A stretch of DNA of 64,000 bases from CAYRHN01 sp964424115 (GCA_964424115.1 CAYRHN010000001.1:1-64000), one strand, 5' to 3'. Numbered from the stretch's first letter, positions 25,324-33,912 are shown. Notes: generated from the letters alone by a model not told the origin. Made by a program: numbers and translations.

Positions 25324-27309
25324 ATGGGCGTTTATTTACACGATATTCCTCTCGAAGAAGCGCAGGCTCATTTCCGCAAGGCGCTGGAAGCAGCCGGATT
25401 GTGGCAAAGATTGGAGGCGGAAGAGATCCGTCTGGATGAAAATGCGCTGGGCCGGGTGACCGCCGGGCCGGTGTGGGCGCGGATGTGCTCACCGCATTAT
25501 CATGCCGCGGCCATGGACGGCTTCGCGGTGCGCTCGGCGGACACGGCTGGAGCAGACAGCAGCAGCCCAGTGGATCTGCGTGCGCCGGAGCGGGCAGCCT
25601 ACGTGGATACAGGGGATGCACTGCCGGAATGGGCTGATGCGGTGGTACCGGTGGAGCAGGTGGAAGCCCTGGACGGTGAAAAACACCTGTGCGCCGAACT
25701 GCGCAGCCCGGTCTATATTCGTCTGCGGGCAGCGTTGACGCCCTGGATGCATGTTCGCCCGATGGGTGAGGATATTGTGGCAACCCAACTGGTGCTGCCC
25801 GGGGGGCAATGCCTGCGCGCGGTGGATTTGGGGGCCATCGCGGCCAGCGGGAGCAGTACGGTGGCCGTGGTGCGTAAGCCGCGCGTAGCGATCCTGCCGA
25901 CGGGTACGGAGCTGGTGCCGATCGGCATGCCGGTGAACGCGGGCGAGATCATTGAGTATAACTCGCTGGTGCTGGCGGCGCAGGTGCGCGCCTGGGGCGG
26001 GGAAGCCACCCGTTTTCCCATCACCCCGGATGACCCGGAACAACTACGCAAGCGGCTGGAAGAAGCCGCAGCAGAAAATGACCTGGTGCTGCTCAACGCA
26101 GGTTCTTCGGCCGGTTCGGAGGATTTTTCAGCGCAGGTGATCGCCGAACTGGGCGAGGTGCTGGTACACGGGGTGGCGGTGCGTCCGGGGCATCCGGTGA
26201 TCCTGGGGGTGCTGCGTTGCGGCCAACGCCCGGCAGCTGTGATCGGCGTGCCCGGCTACCCGGTCTCGGCAGCGCTGACGGGGGAGATCTTTGTCCAACC
26301 CGTGCTGGAGCATTGGCTGGGGCGAACCGCGCAGGCGCCGGTGGAAGTGCAGGCAACGTTGACGCGCAAGCTGGTCTCGCCGGCAGGGGACGACGATTAC
26401 GTGCGTATGGTGGCGGGGCGAGTGGGGGATCGGCTGCTGGCGGCGCCTTTGCTGCGCGGGGCCGGGGTGATCACCTCGCTGGTGCGGGCAGACGGGATCA
26501 CCGTGCTGCCGCGCGGTACGCAGGGGCTGGAGGCCGGAAGTCAGGTGACGGTGCGTTTGTACCGTCCGGCAGCCGACCTGGAGCGGACGATCTTTGCGAT
26601 CGGTTCGCATGATATGACCCTCGATCTGGTGGCGCAGCACCTGGCCAGCGGTTCAGAGGAAAGTATGCGGCGGCTGGTCTCGGCCAATGTGGGCAGCCAG
26701 GGCGGCCTGGTGGCGCTGCGGCGGGGGGAGGCGCACCTGGCAGGCAGCCATTTGCTCGACCCTGCCAGTGGTGAATATAATCTGGCGGCGTTACGGCAGT
26801 ATTTACCCGGAATGGAAGTACGCCTGGTAACCTGGGTGGAACGGGAGCAGGGGTTGATGTTCCGCAAGGGGAATCCCAAGCAGATCAGGGGGCTGGAGGA
26901 CCTGGCGCGGAAGGAAGTCGGTTTCATCAACCGGCAGCGGGGGGCGGGGACGCGCGTACTGCTGGATTATCATTTGCAGCAGTCGGGGATCCCAACCAGA
27001 GCTGTGCGCGGGTACGAGCAGGAAGAATACACGCACCTGGGGGTAGCGGCAGCCATTGCTTCCGGGCGGGCGGACTGCGGTCTGGGGATTGCAGCAGCTG
27101 CCCAGGCGCTGGGATTGGATTTTCTACCGCTGTATCACGAACGGTACGACCTGGTGGTGCCGCGCGCGTTTGCGGAGAGCGAACTGCTGCGCCCATTGTT
27201 CGAGCTGATGCAGGACGACGAGTTCCGCCGGGCAGTGGAAGCCCTGCCGGGTTACCGGGTGAGCGAGATGGGCAAGGTGGTCTTCGAAGGAAGCGTTTCT
27301 GAACCATAG
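25324..27309 (+). CDS. MoeA fused to a periplasmic-binding-like (PBP) domain
   Basis: A 661-residue two-domain protein. Residues 1 to about 415 are a MoeA unit (AMDGFAVRSAD, YVDTGDALPEWADAVV, GEDI, LPTGTELVP, LNAGSSAGSEDFSA, GVPGYPVSAAL). Residues about 420-655 are a type-2 PBP-like domain (FAIGSHDMTLDLVAQHL, HLAGSHLLDPASGEYN, GFINRQRGAGTRVLLD, ERYDLVVP), the fusion found in archaea and some deep-branching bacteria, thought to sense or deliver the oxyanion. The PGKP site of MoeA reads RPGHP here, replacing an active-site Lys. The ATG at 25324 is preferred to GTG 25318 because AGAGGTG overlaps the latter. Confidence 0.9.
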   Translation: MGVYLHDIPLEEAQAHFRKALEAAGLWQRLEAEEIRLDENALGRVTAGPVWARMCSPHYHAAAMDGFAVRSADTAGADSSSPVDLRAPERAAYVDTGDALPEWADAVVPVEQVEALDGEKHLCAELRSPVYIRLRAALTPWMHVRPMGEDIVATQLVLPGGQCLRAVDLGAIAASGSSTVAVVRKPRVAILPTGTELVPIGMPVNAGEIIEYNSLVLAAQVRAWGGEATRFPITPDDPEQLRKRLEEAAAENDLVLLNAGSSAGSEDFSAQVIAELGEVLVHGVAVRPGHPVILGVLRCGQRPAAVIGVPGYPVSAALTGEIFVQPVLEHWLGRTAQAPVEVQATLTRKLVSPAGDDDYVRMVAGRVGDRLLAAPLLRGAGVITSLVRADGITVLPRGTQGLEAGSQVTVRLYRPAADLERTIFAIGSHDMTLDLVAQHLASGSEESMRRLVSANVGSQGGLVALRRGEAHLAGSHLLDPASGEYNLAALRQYLPGMEVRLVTWVEREQGLMFRKGNPKQIRGLEDLARKEVGFINRQRGAGTRVLLDYHLQQSGIPTRAVRGYEQEEYTHLGVAAAIASGRADCGLGIAAAAQALGLDFLPLYHERYDLVVPRAFAESELLRPLFELMQDDEFRRAVEALPGYRVSEMGKVVFEGSVSEP

Positions 27310-27386
27310 ATGGACACAGATAAACGCAGAAAAGAAAAAAGATATGAGCTACAGAAGGTCACAGATGGACGCAAACAGGTGAAAAG
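27306..27386. repeat. Imperfect direct repeat in the spacer before bcp
   Basis: A unit beginning ATAGATGGACACAGATAAAC at 27306 is echoed by ACAGATGGACGCAAACAGG at 27361. The gap is strongly A/purine-rich. This looks like a decayed AGATGGACACAGAT-type intergenic repeat. Confidence 0.5.
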
Positions 27387-27438
27387 ATCAACCTGGAGAC
27401 GGACGAAGAAAGAACAATTGATATAAAAGGAGAAAATT

Positions 27439-27894
27439 ATGTTACAGGAAAATATACCCGCACCAGATTTTGAACTACCGGACGAAAACGGCAAATTGCA
27501 TAAACTATCGGATTACAAAGGAAAATTTGTGGTGCTGTATTTTTACCCCAAGGATGATACCCCGGGCTGCACCACAGAAGCCTGCGGTTTCCGCGACAAT
27601 TACACAGCATACACAAAAGCCGGCGCGGTGATCCTGGGGGTCAGCCCCGATTCGAGCAAGTCGCATACAAAGTTCAAGACCAAGTTTGAGCTGCCATTCA
27701 CGCTGCTGGCGGACGAGGGGCACAAGGTGTGCGAACTTTACGGCGCATGGGGCCACAAGAAATTAATGGGACGTGAGTACGACGGGGTGCTGCGCACCAC
27801 GTTTGTGATCGCGCCGGACGGGATGATCCGCAAGGTGTTCGAAGGCGTCAAACCGGATGGACACAGCACCGAGGTGCTGGCAGCCATCAGTTAG
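27439..27894 (+). CDS. bcp: Peroxiredoxin, Bcp/PrxQ type
   Basis: A 151-residue thiol peroxidase that reduces hydroperoxides. The active-site segment YPKDDTPGCTTEACGFRD carries the peroxidatic Cys44 and, five residues on, Cys49 as the resolving thiol, the atypical 2-Cys PrxQ arrangement. Length is normal. AAAGGAG precedes the ATG. It is probably monocistronic; a GC-rich imperfect hairpin follows. It would protect an anaerobe from peroxide, an inference. Confidence 0.95.
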   Translation: MLQENIPAPDFELPDENGKLHKLSDYKGKFVVLYFYPKDDTPGCTTEACGFRDNYTAYTKAGAVILGVSPDSSKSHTKFKTKFELPFTLLADEGHKVCELYGAWGHKKLMGREYDGVLRTTFVIAPDGMIRKVFEGVKPDGHSTEVLAAIS

Positions 27895-27907
27895 GCGAAA
27901 GTAATAG

Positions 27908-27957
27908 AGCGCGGCGATCTCCTTAACAGGATCTGCCTGGAGGGGGATCGCTGCGCT
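27908..27957. terminator. Imperfect hairpin between bcp and the M23 gene
   Basis: AGCGCGGCGATCTCC (27908-27922) is largely complementary to GGGGATCGCTGCGCT (27943-27957) in a convergent gap. No U-run, so low certainty. Confidence 0.35.
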
Positions 27958-28008
27958 TGCCAAAGGGCGGCTCGCTGGCGCGGTGCGACCCCCGGGCGCT
28001 ATGACGGT

Positions 28009-29154
28009 TCAGGGGTTGCTGGCGTCGGTCCAGAGGGAGGATTGCGCCACGGCAGGTCTGGCGGAAGCGTCGAAGCCAACCTTATCGGTGAAGGTGAAGT
28101 AAGTGATCGCGCCAGGGTGGATGGTGACCTGAGCGGTGTAACTGCGCAGGACCCTGTCTTCTTTGGTGATCTCCAACCCCAGACGATATTGCCCGGCGGG
28201 TAGATCGGCCAGGACAAGGTTCTCGCTGTAATACGGATCGCCGTTGACGCCGAGCAATCCGTAGGTGCGGGCGGTGCGGGTCTTGCCGGTTTCCAGCGAG
28301 GTGACGGTGATCTCAACTTCGGTGAAGAGCTTGCCGTGTTCATCCAGCATAGTGCCGGCCAGCACACCATCGCCCTGGGGTGGGGAGAGCCACAACTCGG
28401 GGTTGAAGGTGGCGTAATAATCATTTTGTTCCATGCGCACCTCAAAATGGAGGTGCGGGCCGGTGCTGTTGCCGGTTGAGCCGACCAGCCCGAGCTGGTC
28501 GCCAGCCTGGACATGCTGGCCGCCAATCACATCGATGCGCTGCATGTGGGCGTAGACCGTGTAAATTATTTTCCCTTGAAAGCCAAAGTCATGCTTGATC
28601 ACGACCGCCTGGCCGTAGGGATCGTTGGGGTCGTCATGGTTGTAAAAAGCGCCGTAGCCTGCCCAGAGTACCGTTCCGGGGCCAGCGGCCACGACGGGCG
28701 TGCCGTCTTCAGCATCGATATCGATGCCGGTGTGAACCAGCGTGGCGCCTTCCCATATATAGCCGTAACGGTAATTGGCTAGCGGCCAGTTAACCTGGTC
28801 GGCTGCGATGGGGCGCGTGAAATAGAAATGATCGTATGGTCCCAGCGCCCAGGGTACTTCGTAAAGCGGAGGACGCCAAAGGGACTCGGCTTCCGGCGCG
28901 GGCGTGGGGAAAGTAAAGTGCAGCGGGACCATTTCCGACTGGGGAGGAGCGGACGAACCGCCGGAGGGTTGAAGGGGAACACCGGATTGTTCCGGCAACA
29001 GGGTGGCGGTGGGGGTAGGGGCGGGGGTGGATTGGACACTTTCACTAAGCTGCGATGGAGTTGGCGAAGAGGCAAGCGAAGACTGGCAGGCAGCCAGGAG
29101 AAGGGCAGCGGCGGAGAGCAAGAAACAGCAGGCCAAGGAAGTTTTACGGGTCAT
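28009..29154 (-). CDS. M23 peptidase lipoprotein (LytM-type)
   Basis: A 381-residue lipoprotein. The lipobox LLLAAC puts the lipid on Cys23, followed by a Ser/Thr/Pro linker (24-90). The M23 metallopeptidase core has H141 and D145 in HTGIDID, H203 in YAHMQRI, and H234/H236 in GPHLHFE, a complete zinc site, so it should be active on cell-wall peptide cross-links. Residues about 270-365 form a C-terminal beta domain. Its ATG overlaps the stop of the PD40-type gene (ATGA), so the two are translationally coupled. Confidence 0.9.
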   Translation of the reverse strand: MTRKTSLACCFLLSAAALLLAACQSSLASSPTPSQLSESVQSTPAPTPTATLLPEQSGVPLQPSGGSSAPPQSEMVPLHFTFPTPAPEAESLWRPPLYEVPWALGPYDHFYFTRPIAADQVNWPLANYRYGYIWEGATLVHTGIDIDAEDGTPVVAAGPGTVLWAGYGAFYNHDDPNDPYGQAVVIKHDFGFQGKIIYTVYAHMQRIDVIGGQHVQAGDQLGLVGSTGNSTGPHLHFEVRMEQNDYYATFNPELWLSPPQGDGVLAGTMLDEHGKLFTEVEITVTSLETGKTRTARTYGLLGVNGDPYYSENLVLADLPAGQYRLGLEITKEDRVLRSYTAQVTIHPGAITYFTFTDKVGFDASARPAVAQSSLWTDASNP

Positions 29155-31094
29155 GGGGTACGGGTGCCCGGGGCGGCCGGAGTAAGCGAAGGGCCGGGGG
29201 TGCGGGTGGGCTGGATCGGTTGGGAGGTGTTGGTGGCAATGACCTTGAACGGAACCGTGGCGGTGGGCTGCGGGGTGCGGGTGGGGGTGGGGATGGCGGT
29301 GGGAGTCTGAATGGCTTCGATGGGGTAGATCTGGCGCATGGCGGAATACCAGTCCAGGCCACTGCGCAGCACAAGCTGGTTAAAGCGTACGCCGTTGTAA
29401 TAGGAACGCCAGTTCATCAGGGAGGGCAATCGTTCCCAACCGTAGCGCAGGGCGATCTCGGTCAGGTCCACCCAGTAACCGGCAGGGATGGGGCCGTATT
29501 GCCCGCCTTGCTCAAAGGCAATAGTGGAAGAGGAATAGCGCGCGTCCAAATCCCAGGGGCTGCGGGTGAGCGGTGCGCCCTGGCTGCCATCCTGGAAGCG
29601 GGCCTTGACATACACGCGCCAGTAAGTCTGCCCGGCATAATCCTCGCGGACGATCACCATCCAGCCAGCCTGGAGAGCCATCGGGCTGATCTGCACAGCG
29701 CGCCCGGTGGCCAGCCAGTCTTCTTCCAGCATGGGCATGACCGGATTGGTGATGGGGACAAAAGCATTCTGTAAGTTGGCCAGCACATCCCAACCGGCTT
29801 CCTGGGCAACCTGCTGACGCAAGGCATTAAAGGATTCGTCCACCGCATCGCTCAGATAGGGGTACGGGACCAGCAGATCAAGCAGTTCAATGACACCCAC
29901 ACGGCCGTTGACCGGCGCGGGATAAACATCCAGGACTGCCTGCCATAATGCGGCGGCCGGGGCCTGGGCGTTGGCGGGAAGGTGATAGGTTTGCAGCAAG
30001 CCGGTCAGCGCTCCGGCTTTCCAGTCCAGGCCGTAGAGCATGCCGGGCAGGTTAGTGAGCGGATAGGCCAATCCGCTGCCGTCCACGCGGTAACTGCTGA
30101 CAGCGGCCTGGTTGGCAGCAGAAACCTGGCTGATCACCAGTGAGCCGTCCGGGCTCCAGGTCGGCCAGGTACCGTTGCCGAGCGCAAGCGGGGGAAAATC
30201 GGGTTTTTCGCGATCCCAGATCACCACGCTGCGGTTGCCGTCTTCTGTGTCGGCGCTCCAGGCCAGGAAGCGGTCATCCGGCGACCAGGCCGGGTGCAGG
30301 TCAGAGGAGGAGGCATTGCCGCTGACATCGATAAAACGCTCGTCCAGATTGTCCAGACGGGCCATCCAGATCTCATCGTTTCCGGTGCGGGAAGAAACGA
30401 AGGCGATCTCGCGCCCGCCGGGAGACCAGACAGGAGAGTGGTCGGCGGCGGGATTGTCGGTGAGCTGAATCGGATCGGCGGCGGGGTCGGTAACCGAGCG
30501 GACGATGATCTCCAGGTTCCCGGCGGGAACGTAGCTTTCAAAAACGATCCACTGGCCGTCCGGCGACCAGGAGGGAGAGGCGTCGTATTCGGAGGTGTCG
30601 GTCAGTTGGGTAACCTGGCTGGTTTGCACATTCAGGATGTAGAGATCCCAATGTCCGCTGCGATTGGAGCTGAAGGCAATCCGCGAGCCGTCGGGGGAAA
30701 CAGAGGGGGTGATGTCGTCCCAATCACCATCGGTAAGGCGAGTGAGGGGCAGAAAGAGGGGATGGTAGGCAAAGAGATGGGCACGGGCGCCGTCGCGCAT
30801 GGAAAGAATAATGAGGCCTTCTTTGGCAAGGCCGGACTGCGCTTCGGCGTTGGGGGTGAGGGCATTGATGGGGGTGGATTGAGGAGCAACGACGAAGAGA
30901 GTGGCGGTCGGCTGGAGTGGATCGGCCGTGGGGGAGAGGGTGGCGGTGGGGGGCAGCGGACTGGCCGAGGGGGTGGTGAGGGCAGCGGTGGGGGTTGGAT
31001 GGAGGAGGCTGGGAACAAGGACGAGCGCCAGAAGGCCAAGAATTGCCAAGCCCATGAAGATGACAACCAGTAAGAAGACCTTTTTTGAAATCAC
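29151..31094 (-). CDS. Membrane-anchored WD40/PD40-repeat (TolB-like) protein
   Basis: A 647-residue protein with one N-terminal transmembrane anchor (7-29), a Thr/Pro-rich stalk (33-75), a beta-propeller of PD40 repeats at about 100-350 (repeating PSxSPDGSRIAFSSNRSGxWDLYI patterns), a domain of about 230 residues after it, and a second Thr/Pro stalk at the C-terminus. The propeller is likely extracytoplasmic. The start codon is GTG; no Shine-Dalgarno is seen, but TAGAAT ends 6 nt upstream, so a leaderless mRNA is predicted. It overlaps the M23 lipoprotein gene by 4 nt, suggesting that the propeller guides or controls the wall hydrolase. Confidence 0.82.
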   Translation of the reverse strand: MISKKVFLLVVIFMGLAILGLLALVLVPSLLHPTPTAALTTPSASPLPPTATLSPTADPLQPTATLFVVAPQSTPINALTPNAEAQSGLAKEGLIILSMRDGARAHLFAYHPLFLPLTRLTDGDWDDITPSVSPDGSRIAFSSNRSGHWDLYILNVQTSQVTQLTDTSEYDASPSWSPDGQWIVFESYVPAGNLEIIVRSVTDPAADPIQLTDNPAADHSPVWSPGGREIAFVSSRTGNDEIWMARLDNLDERFIDVSGNASSSDLHPAWSPDDRFLAWSADTEDGNRSVVIWDREKPDFPPLALGNGTWPTWSPDGSLVISQVSAANQAAVSSYRVDGSGLAYPLTNLPGMLYGLDWKAGALTGLLQTYHLPANAQAPAAALWQAVLDVYPAPVNGRVGVIELLDLLVPYPYLSDAVDESFNALRQQVAQEAGWDVLANLQNAFVPITNPVMPMLEEDWLATGRAVQISPMALQAGWMVIVREDYAGQTYWRVYVKARFQDGSQGAPLTRSPWDLDARYSSSTIAFEQGGQYGPIPAGYWVDLTEIALRYGWERLPSLMNWRSYYNGVRFNQLVLRSGLDWYSAMRQIYPIEAIQTPTAIPTPTRTPQPTATVPFKVIATNTSQPIQPTRTPGPSLTPAAPGTRTP

Positions 31095-31100
31095 AGGTTT

Positions 31101-31106
31101 ATTCTA
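31101..31106 (-). promoter_or_regulatory. -10 box abutting the GTG start at 31094
   Basis: Minus-strand TAGAAT (in ATGTTAGAAT) ends 6 nt before the start codon, leaving no room for a ribosome site. The same ATGTTAGAAT stands before the proline dehydrogenase gene. Confidence 0.5.
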
Positions 31107-31164
31107 ACATTATTTGGAGAAAAGAATTCGGGCTGGAAAATTACAGTTTCTTAACAGATAAACC

Positions 31165-31197
31165 ACGAAACGCACGAAATTAACGAAACAAGCGAAA
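31165..31197. repeat. 9-bp periodic CGAAA repeat
   Basis: Four units with ACGAAA or GCGAAA start at 31165, 31174, 31183 and 31192, an exact 9-bp period with variable third parts, in a noncoding spacer. Confidence 0.6.
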
Positions 31198-31214
31198 ATT
31201 CCACAATAGTCAAT

Positions 31215-31260
31215 TACAGGCTTCAACCTGCGTCGATCTTTTGCCAGGTTGAAGCCTGTA
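31215..31260. terminator. 16-bp perfect inverted repeat, terminator or dispersed element
   Basis: TACAGGCTTCAACCTG (31215-31230) pairs perfectly with CAGGTTGAAGCCTGTA (31245-31260) around a 14-nt loop, just beyond the stop of the minus-strand gene at 31296. CAATT/AATTG extend both ends. No U-run follows, so it could be a mobile palindromic element. Confidence 0.5.
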
Positions 31261-31295
31261 TAGCGAATTGGAAGGGATAAAGAGGCCGGGAAAAA

Positions 31296-31640
31296 TCACA
31301 GGGTGAAACGGGTCTCCAGGTGGTGGACGCCGGGCAAATCCGGGTAGGAAAGGATTGCGCGCAGGAGATATTCCTGACCGGGGGCGGCTTCGCCGCGCAG
31401 GTGCATGGTGAAGACCAGTTTCTCCTCGGCGGTCTCGATAATGCTGGTACGGGCCAACTCCTCTGCCTTCCCATTGAGCAGGATGACTTCCAGATTAGGA
31501 AATTGCTGGAAGGGAGTGAGGGTGATCAAGACCTTGAAGCGGCGTCCGTCCGGCCAGGGCTCGGTGTGCATGTCGAGGATGCGCACTTCTGTAGGAGGAA
31601 GGGCGCCGGGAGGCGGAGGTTGACCAAAACGGCGTAACAT
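31296..31640 (-). CDS. Small protein of unknown function paired with DUF1015 gene
   Basis: A 114-residue soluble protein starting MLRRFGQPPPPGALPPTEVR, then a predicted all-beta domain (VRILDMHTEPWPDGRRFKV, LEVILLNGKAEELARTSIIE, LVFTMHLRGEA, YLLRAILSYPD). No signal, helix or catalytic motif is recognised. It lies 8 nt after the DUF1015 gene on the same strand and is likely cotranslated from the same mRNA. Its beta-rich pattern suggests an Ig-like or C2-like fold, which is a guess. Confidence 0.65.
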   Translation of the reverse strand: MLRRFGQPPPPGALPPTEVRILDMHTEPWPDGRRFKVLITLTPFQQFPNLEVILLNGKAEELARTSIIETAEEKLVFTMHLRGEAAPGQEYLLRAILSYPDLPGVHHLETRFTL

Positions 31641-31648
31641 AATCTGGA

Positions 31649-32965
31649 TCAGGGAGTGATCTTGCGCGCTTCCACGTAGAAGCGTTTGTCTTTGGCTTCA
31701 CCCATCGAGAAGGTCTTGCGAGGCAGGGCGCCGTCGAGGATGACCGTCTTGAACAGGTCGCTCTTGGGCATACCGGGCAGGAGCAGGCCGAGGTTGCCGG
31801 GCTGGCTGCCGAGCTTTTCCACCACGTCAGCGCCGTGGACATAATCGATCTTGCCGCCCTTGCCGGATTTGACCCATTCGTCCAGGAAGGCCTGTAAACT
31901 GCCAACCGGCAGGTTGGATTTAGGGTGGCTGAGGATGATGACGCCGAAGGACGAGCCTTCCACCACGCCAATGGCCTGCTTGTGGGCTGGTTGGTGCTGT
32001 ACGGCATGCAACATTTCGTCTCGGCTGCAGGACTTATAATGGAAATCGGCGTCGTAGAAGCGCTGCATGGCGGAGCGGAAGTCTTCTTGAACGCCAAAGA
32101 GGACGCGGTGGATGGGTTCGAATTCCAATCCTTCGTCGTGGACGTTCTCAATCTCCACCAGGGCATAGCGGGCAGGATGATCCATGCCGACCGTGGGTTT
32201 AATTTTTTCCCAGATCGCTTTGGCAGTGGCGAGAGAGTGGTTCCCGTCGCCCATGGCAAAGAGCAAGACGCCCTTTTCGGGACCGACCTGGTATTTGTCC
32301 TGGAAGTGCGCCGGGTCAGCCAGCGATTCGAGGGCATGGATGACCTGTTTTTCCAATGCCAAATCCTGCACGTAGGAGCCGCGCAAGTGCCCGCTGCCGA
32401 GCATCAGCTCAAAGTCGTAGACGGAGGTGAGCTTTTCGCGGGCAGCCACCAGGGGTTCAATGACGGTGCGTTGGGGATCGTCGATCAGCACCAGGATGTG
32501 GGGCAGTTCCAGGGGGGCGCCTTCGCGGATCTTGATGCGGGGGGGCAGGCGGTCGAGGATGGTGCCTTCGGTGGCGCGAATGAGGGTTTGGGAACCTTTG
32601 TTGAAATCATATTGCTCCAGGTCGAGGGTAAGCATCAACCCGTGCCGGGTGCGTCCGCCGGCCTGGCGTTCCACAAGGATAAGGCCAGGGTAGGCGGTAA
32701 ATAAGTGTTGATCCAGGTAGCGGCGCATGGATTGCTGGGTGGATTTCAGACGCGCGGCTTCTTCCGAACTGCCCAGGAAGACCTCGGGGAGGATGAGGTG
32801 GTAGGTGGAGGGGGCATCCCCAACGATCTGGGCAACTTGCTGCCAGTATTCCGGTTCAGAGGTGAACTGGTCGCAGGCGATCACACCCCATTTTTGCAGA
32901 TCGGTGCCCTGCTTGGGCAGGAGAATATCGGAAATTTGCACGCCAACAGATGAATAGGTTCTCAT
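31649..32965 (-). CDS. DUF1015 family protein
   Basis: A 438-residue cytoplasmic protein of the DUF1015 family, whose function is unknown to me. The family hallmarks are VIACDQFTSEPEYW near residue 28, HLILPEVFLG (56-65) and AMGDGNHSLATAKA (237-250), which corresponds to the conserved DGHHRxxA segment, here with N in place of the first His. AGAGGAG precedes the ATG. It is followed at 8 nt by a small beta-rich protein. An enzyme or a nucleotide-binding role has been suggested by the conserved acidic/His residues, but nothing here proves it. Confidence 0.85.
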   Translation of the reverse strand: MRTYSSVGVQISDILLPKQGTDLQKWGVIACDQFTSEPEYWQQVAQIVGDAPSTYHLILPEVFLGSSEEAARLKSTQQSMRRYLDQHLFTAYPGLILVERQAGGRTRHGLMLTLDLEQYDFNKGSQTLIRATEGTILDRLPPRIKIREGAPLELPHILVLIDDPQRTVIEPLVAAREKLTSVYDFELMLGSGHLRGSYVQDLALEKQVIHALESLADPAHFQDKYQVGPEKGVLLFAMGDGNHSLATAKAIWEKIKPTVGMDHPARYALVEIENVHDEGLEFEPIHRVLFGVQEDFRSAMQRFYDADFHYKSCSRDEMLHAVQHQPAHKQAIGVVEGSSFGVIILSHPKSNLPVGSLQAFLDEWVKSGKGGKIDYVHGADVVEKLGSQPGNLGLLLPGMPKSDLFKTVILDGALPRKTFSMGEAKDKRFYVEARKITP

Positions 32966-32996
32966 AGGCTCCTCTTAAAAACTGATAGCCAGCAAC

Positions 32997-33030
32997 GTAC
33001 AGCTGACAGGGATCAACCTGTCAGCTGTAC
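32997..33030. terminator. 14-bp perfect hairpin between DegV and DUF1015 genes
   Basis: GTACAGCTGACAGG (32997-33010) and CCTGTCAGCTGTAC (33017-33030) form a perfect stem with a 6-nt loop. It is flanked by further CAGC/AGCTG words (CTGTAAGCTGTAG). No U-run. Confidence 0.55.
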
Positions 33031-33054
33031 ACTGTAAGCTGTAGATTAATTCTA

Positions 33055-33912
33055 CTACATTCCGGCGAGAAAACCCAGCCCAAGCGCCCCGGGTCCGGCG
33101 TGGGTGCCAATCACGGGAGATACATCAGCGACCACTGCGTCGGCAACTTCGCTAACGCCAAAGTGGGCACGAACACGCTCCAGCAGCAGATTGGCTGCGG
33201 CGTGTTCGTTGGAATGCACGGCGGCAATGCGGATGGGGGTGCGTTTGCCAATAGCGGCCTCAAAAAGCTCGATCAACCGGTCAACGGATTTGGCCATGGT
33301 GCGCACGCGTTCAACCGCTTCAATGCGCCCGTCACGCAGCTCAAGGATCGGTTTTAGATTCAGCACAGTACCCAGGAAGGCGGCTGCGCCGCCGATGCGT
33401 CCGCCGCGGTGAAGGAATTCCAGGGTGTTGAGGGAGAAAAAGATGCCGGAATTATTGCGGGCCTGTTCTGCAAGGTGGGCGCACTCCTGGAGGGTGGCGC
33501 CTTGCACTGCTGCGCGGGCGGCGGTGAGCACCTGAAAGCCCATAGGCATACTGGTGGAGAGGCTGTCGAAGACGGTAATGTTCTTGCCGGGGAAGGAAGC
33601 CTGGGCCTGGAGGGCTGAATCGCAGGTGCCGGAGATCTTGGAGGAGATATGCACGCTGAGGATATCGTAATCTTGCTCCAGCAGTTCCTGGTACACTTTG
33701 ATGAAGGCAGCGGGAGAGGGTTGGGAAGTGGAGGGCATCACTTTGGCAGTGGCCAGGCGTTCGTAGAACTGAGTGGGCTGGATATCGATGCTGTCGCGGT
33801 AGGTCTCTTCACCCCAGATGACCTGGAGCGGGATGATGTGGATGGGCAAGCCGCGAATGAGAGCGGCGGGGATCGCGGTGGTGCTGTCGGTGACAATTGC
33901 AACTTTTGCCAT
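33055..33912 (-). CDS. DegV family fatty-acid-binding protein
   Basis: A 285-residue cytoplasmic protein of the DegV/FakB family, which binds a fatty acid and in Gram-positives presents it to fatty acid kinase FakA. Hallmarks: VTDSTTAIP (7-15), STSQPSPAAF, ILSVHISSKISGTCDSA, VFDSLSTSMPMG, LEFLHRGGRIGG and the C-terminal PVIGTHAGPGALGLGF. Length is typical. GAGG lies about 8 nt before the ATG and a TATAAT (33960-33965, minus) about 48 nt before. No fakA gene is in the window. Confidence 0.92.
   Translation of the reverse strand: MAKVAIVTDSTTAIPAALIRGLPIHIIPLQVIWGEETYRDSIDIQPTQFYERLATAKVMPSTSQPSPAAFIKVYQELLEQDYDILSVHISSKISGTCDSALQAQASFPGKNITVFDSLSTSMPMGFQVLTAARAAVQGATLQECAHLAEQARNNSGIFFSLNTLEFLHRGGRIGGAAAFLGTVLNLKPILELRDGRIEAVERVRTMAKSVDRLIELFEAAIGKRTPIRIAAVHSNEHAAANLLLERVRAHFGVSEVADAVVADVSPVIGTHAGPGALGLGFLAGM

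Noticed and set aside
32108..32125. GGTTCGAATTCC resembling a tRNA T-arm
   Set aside because: It lies inside the DUF1015 coding sequence and no acceptor or anticodon arms surround it.
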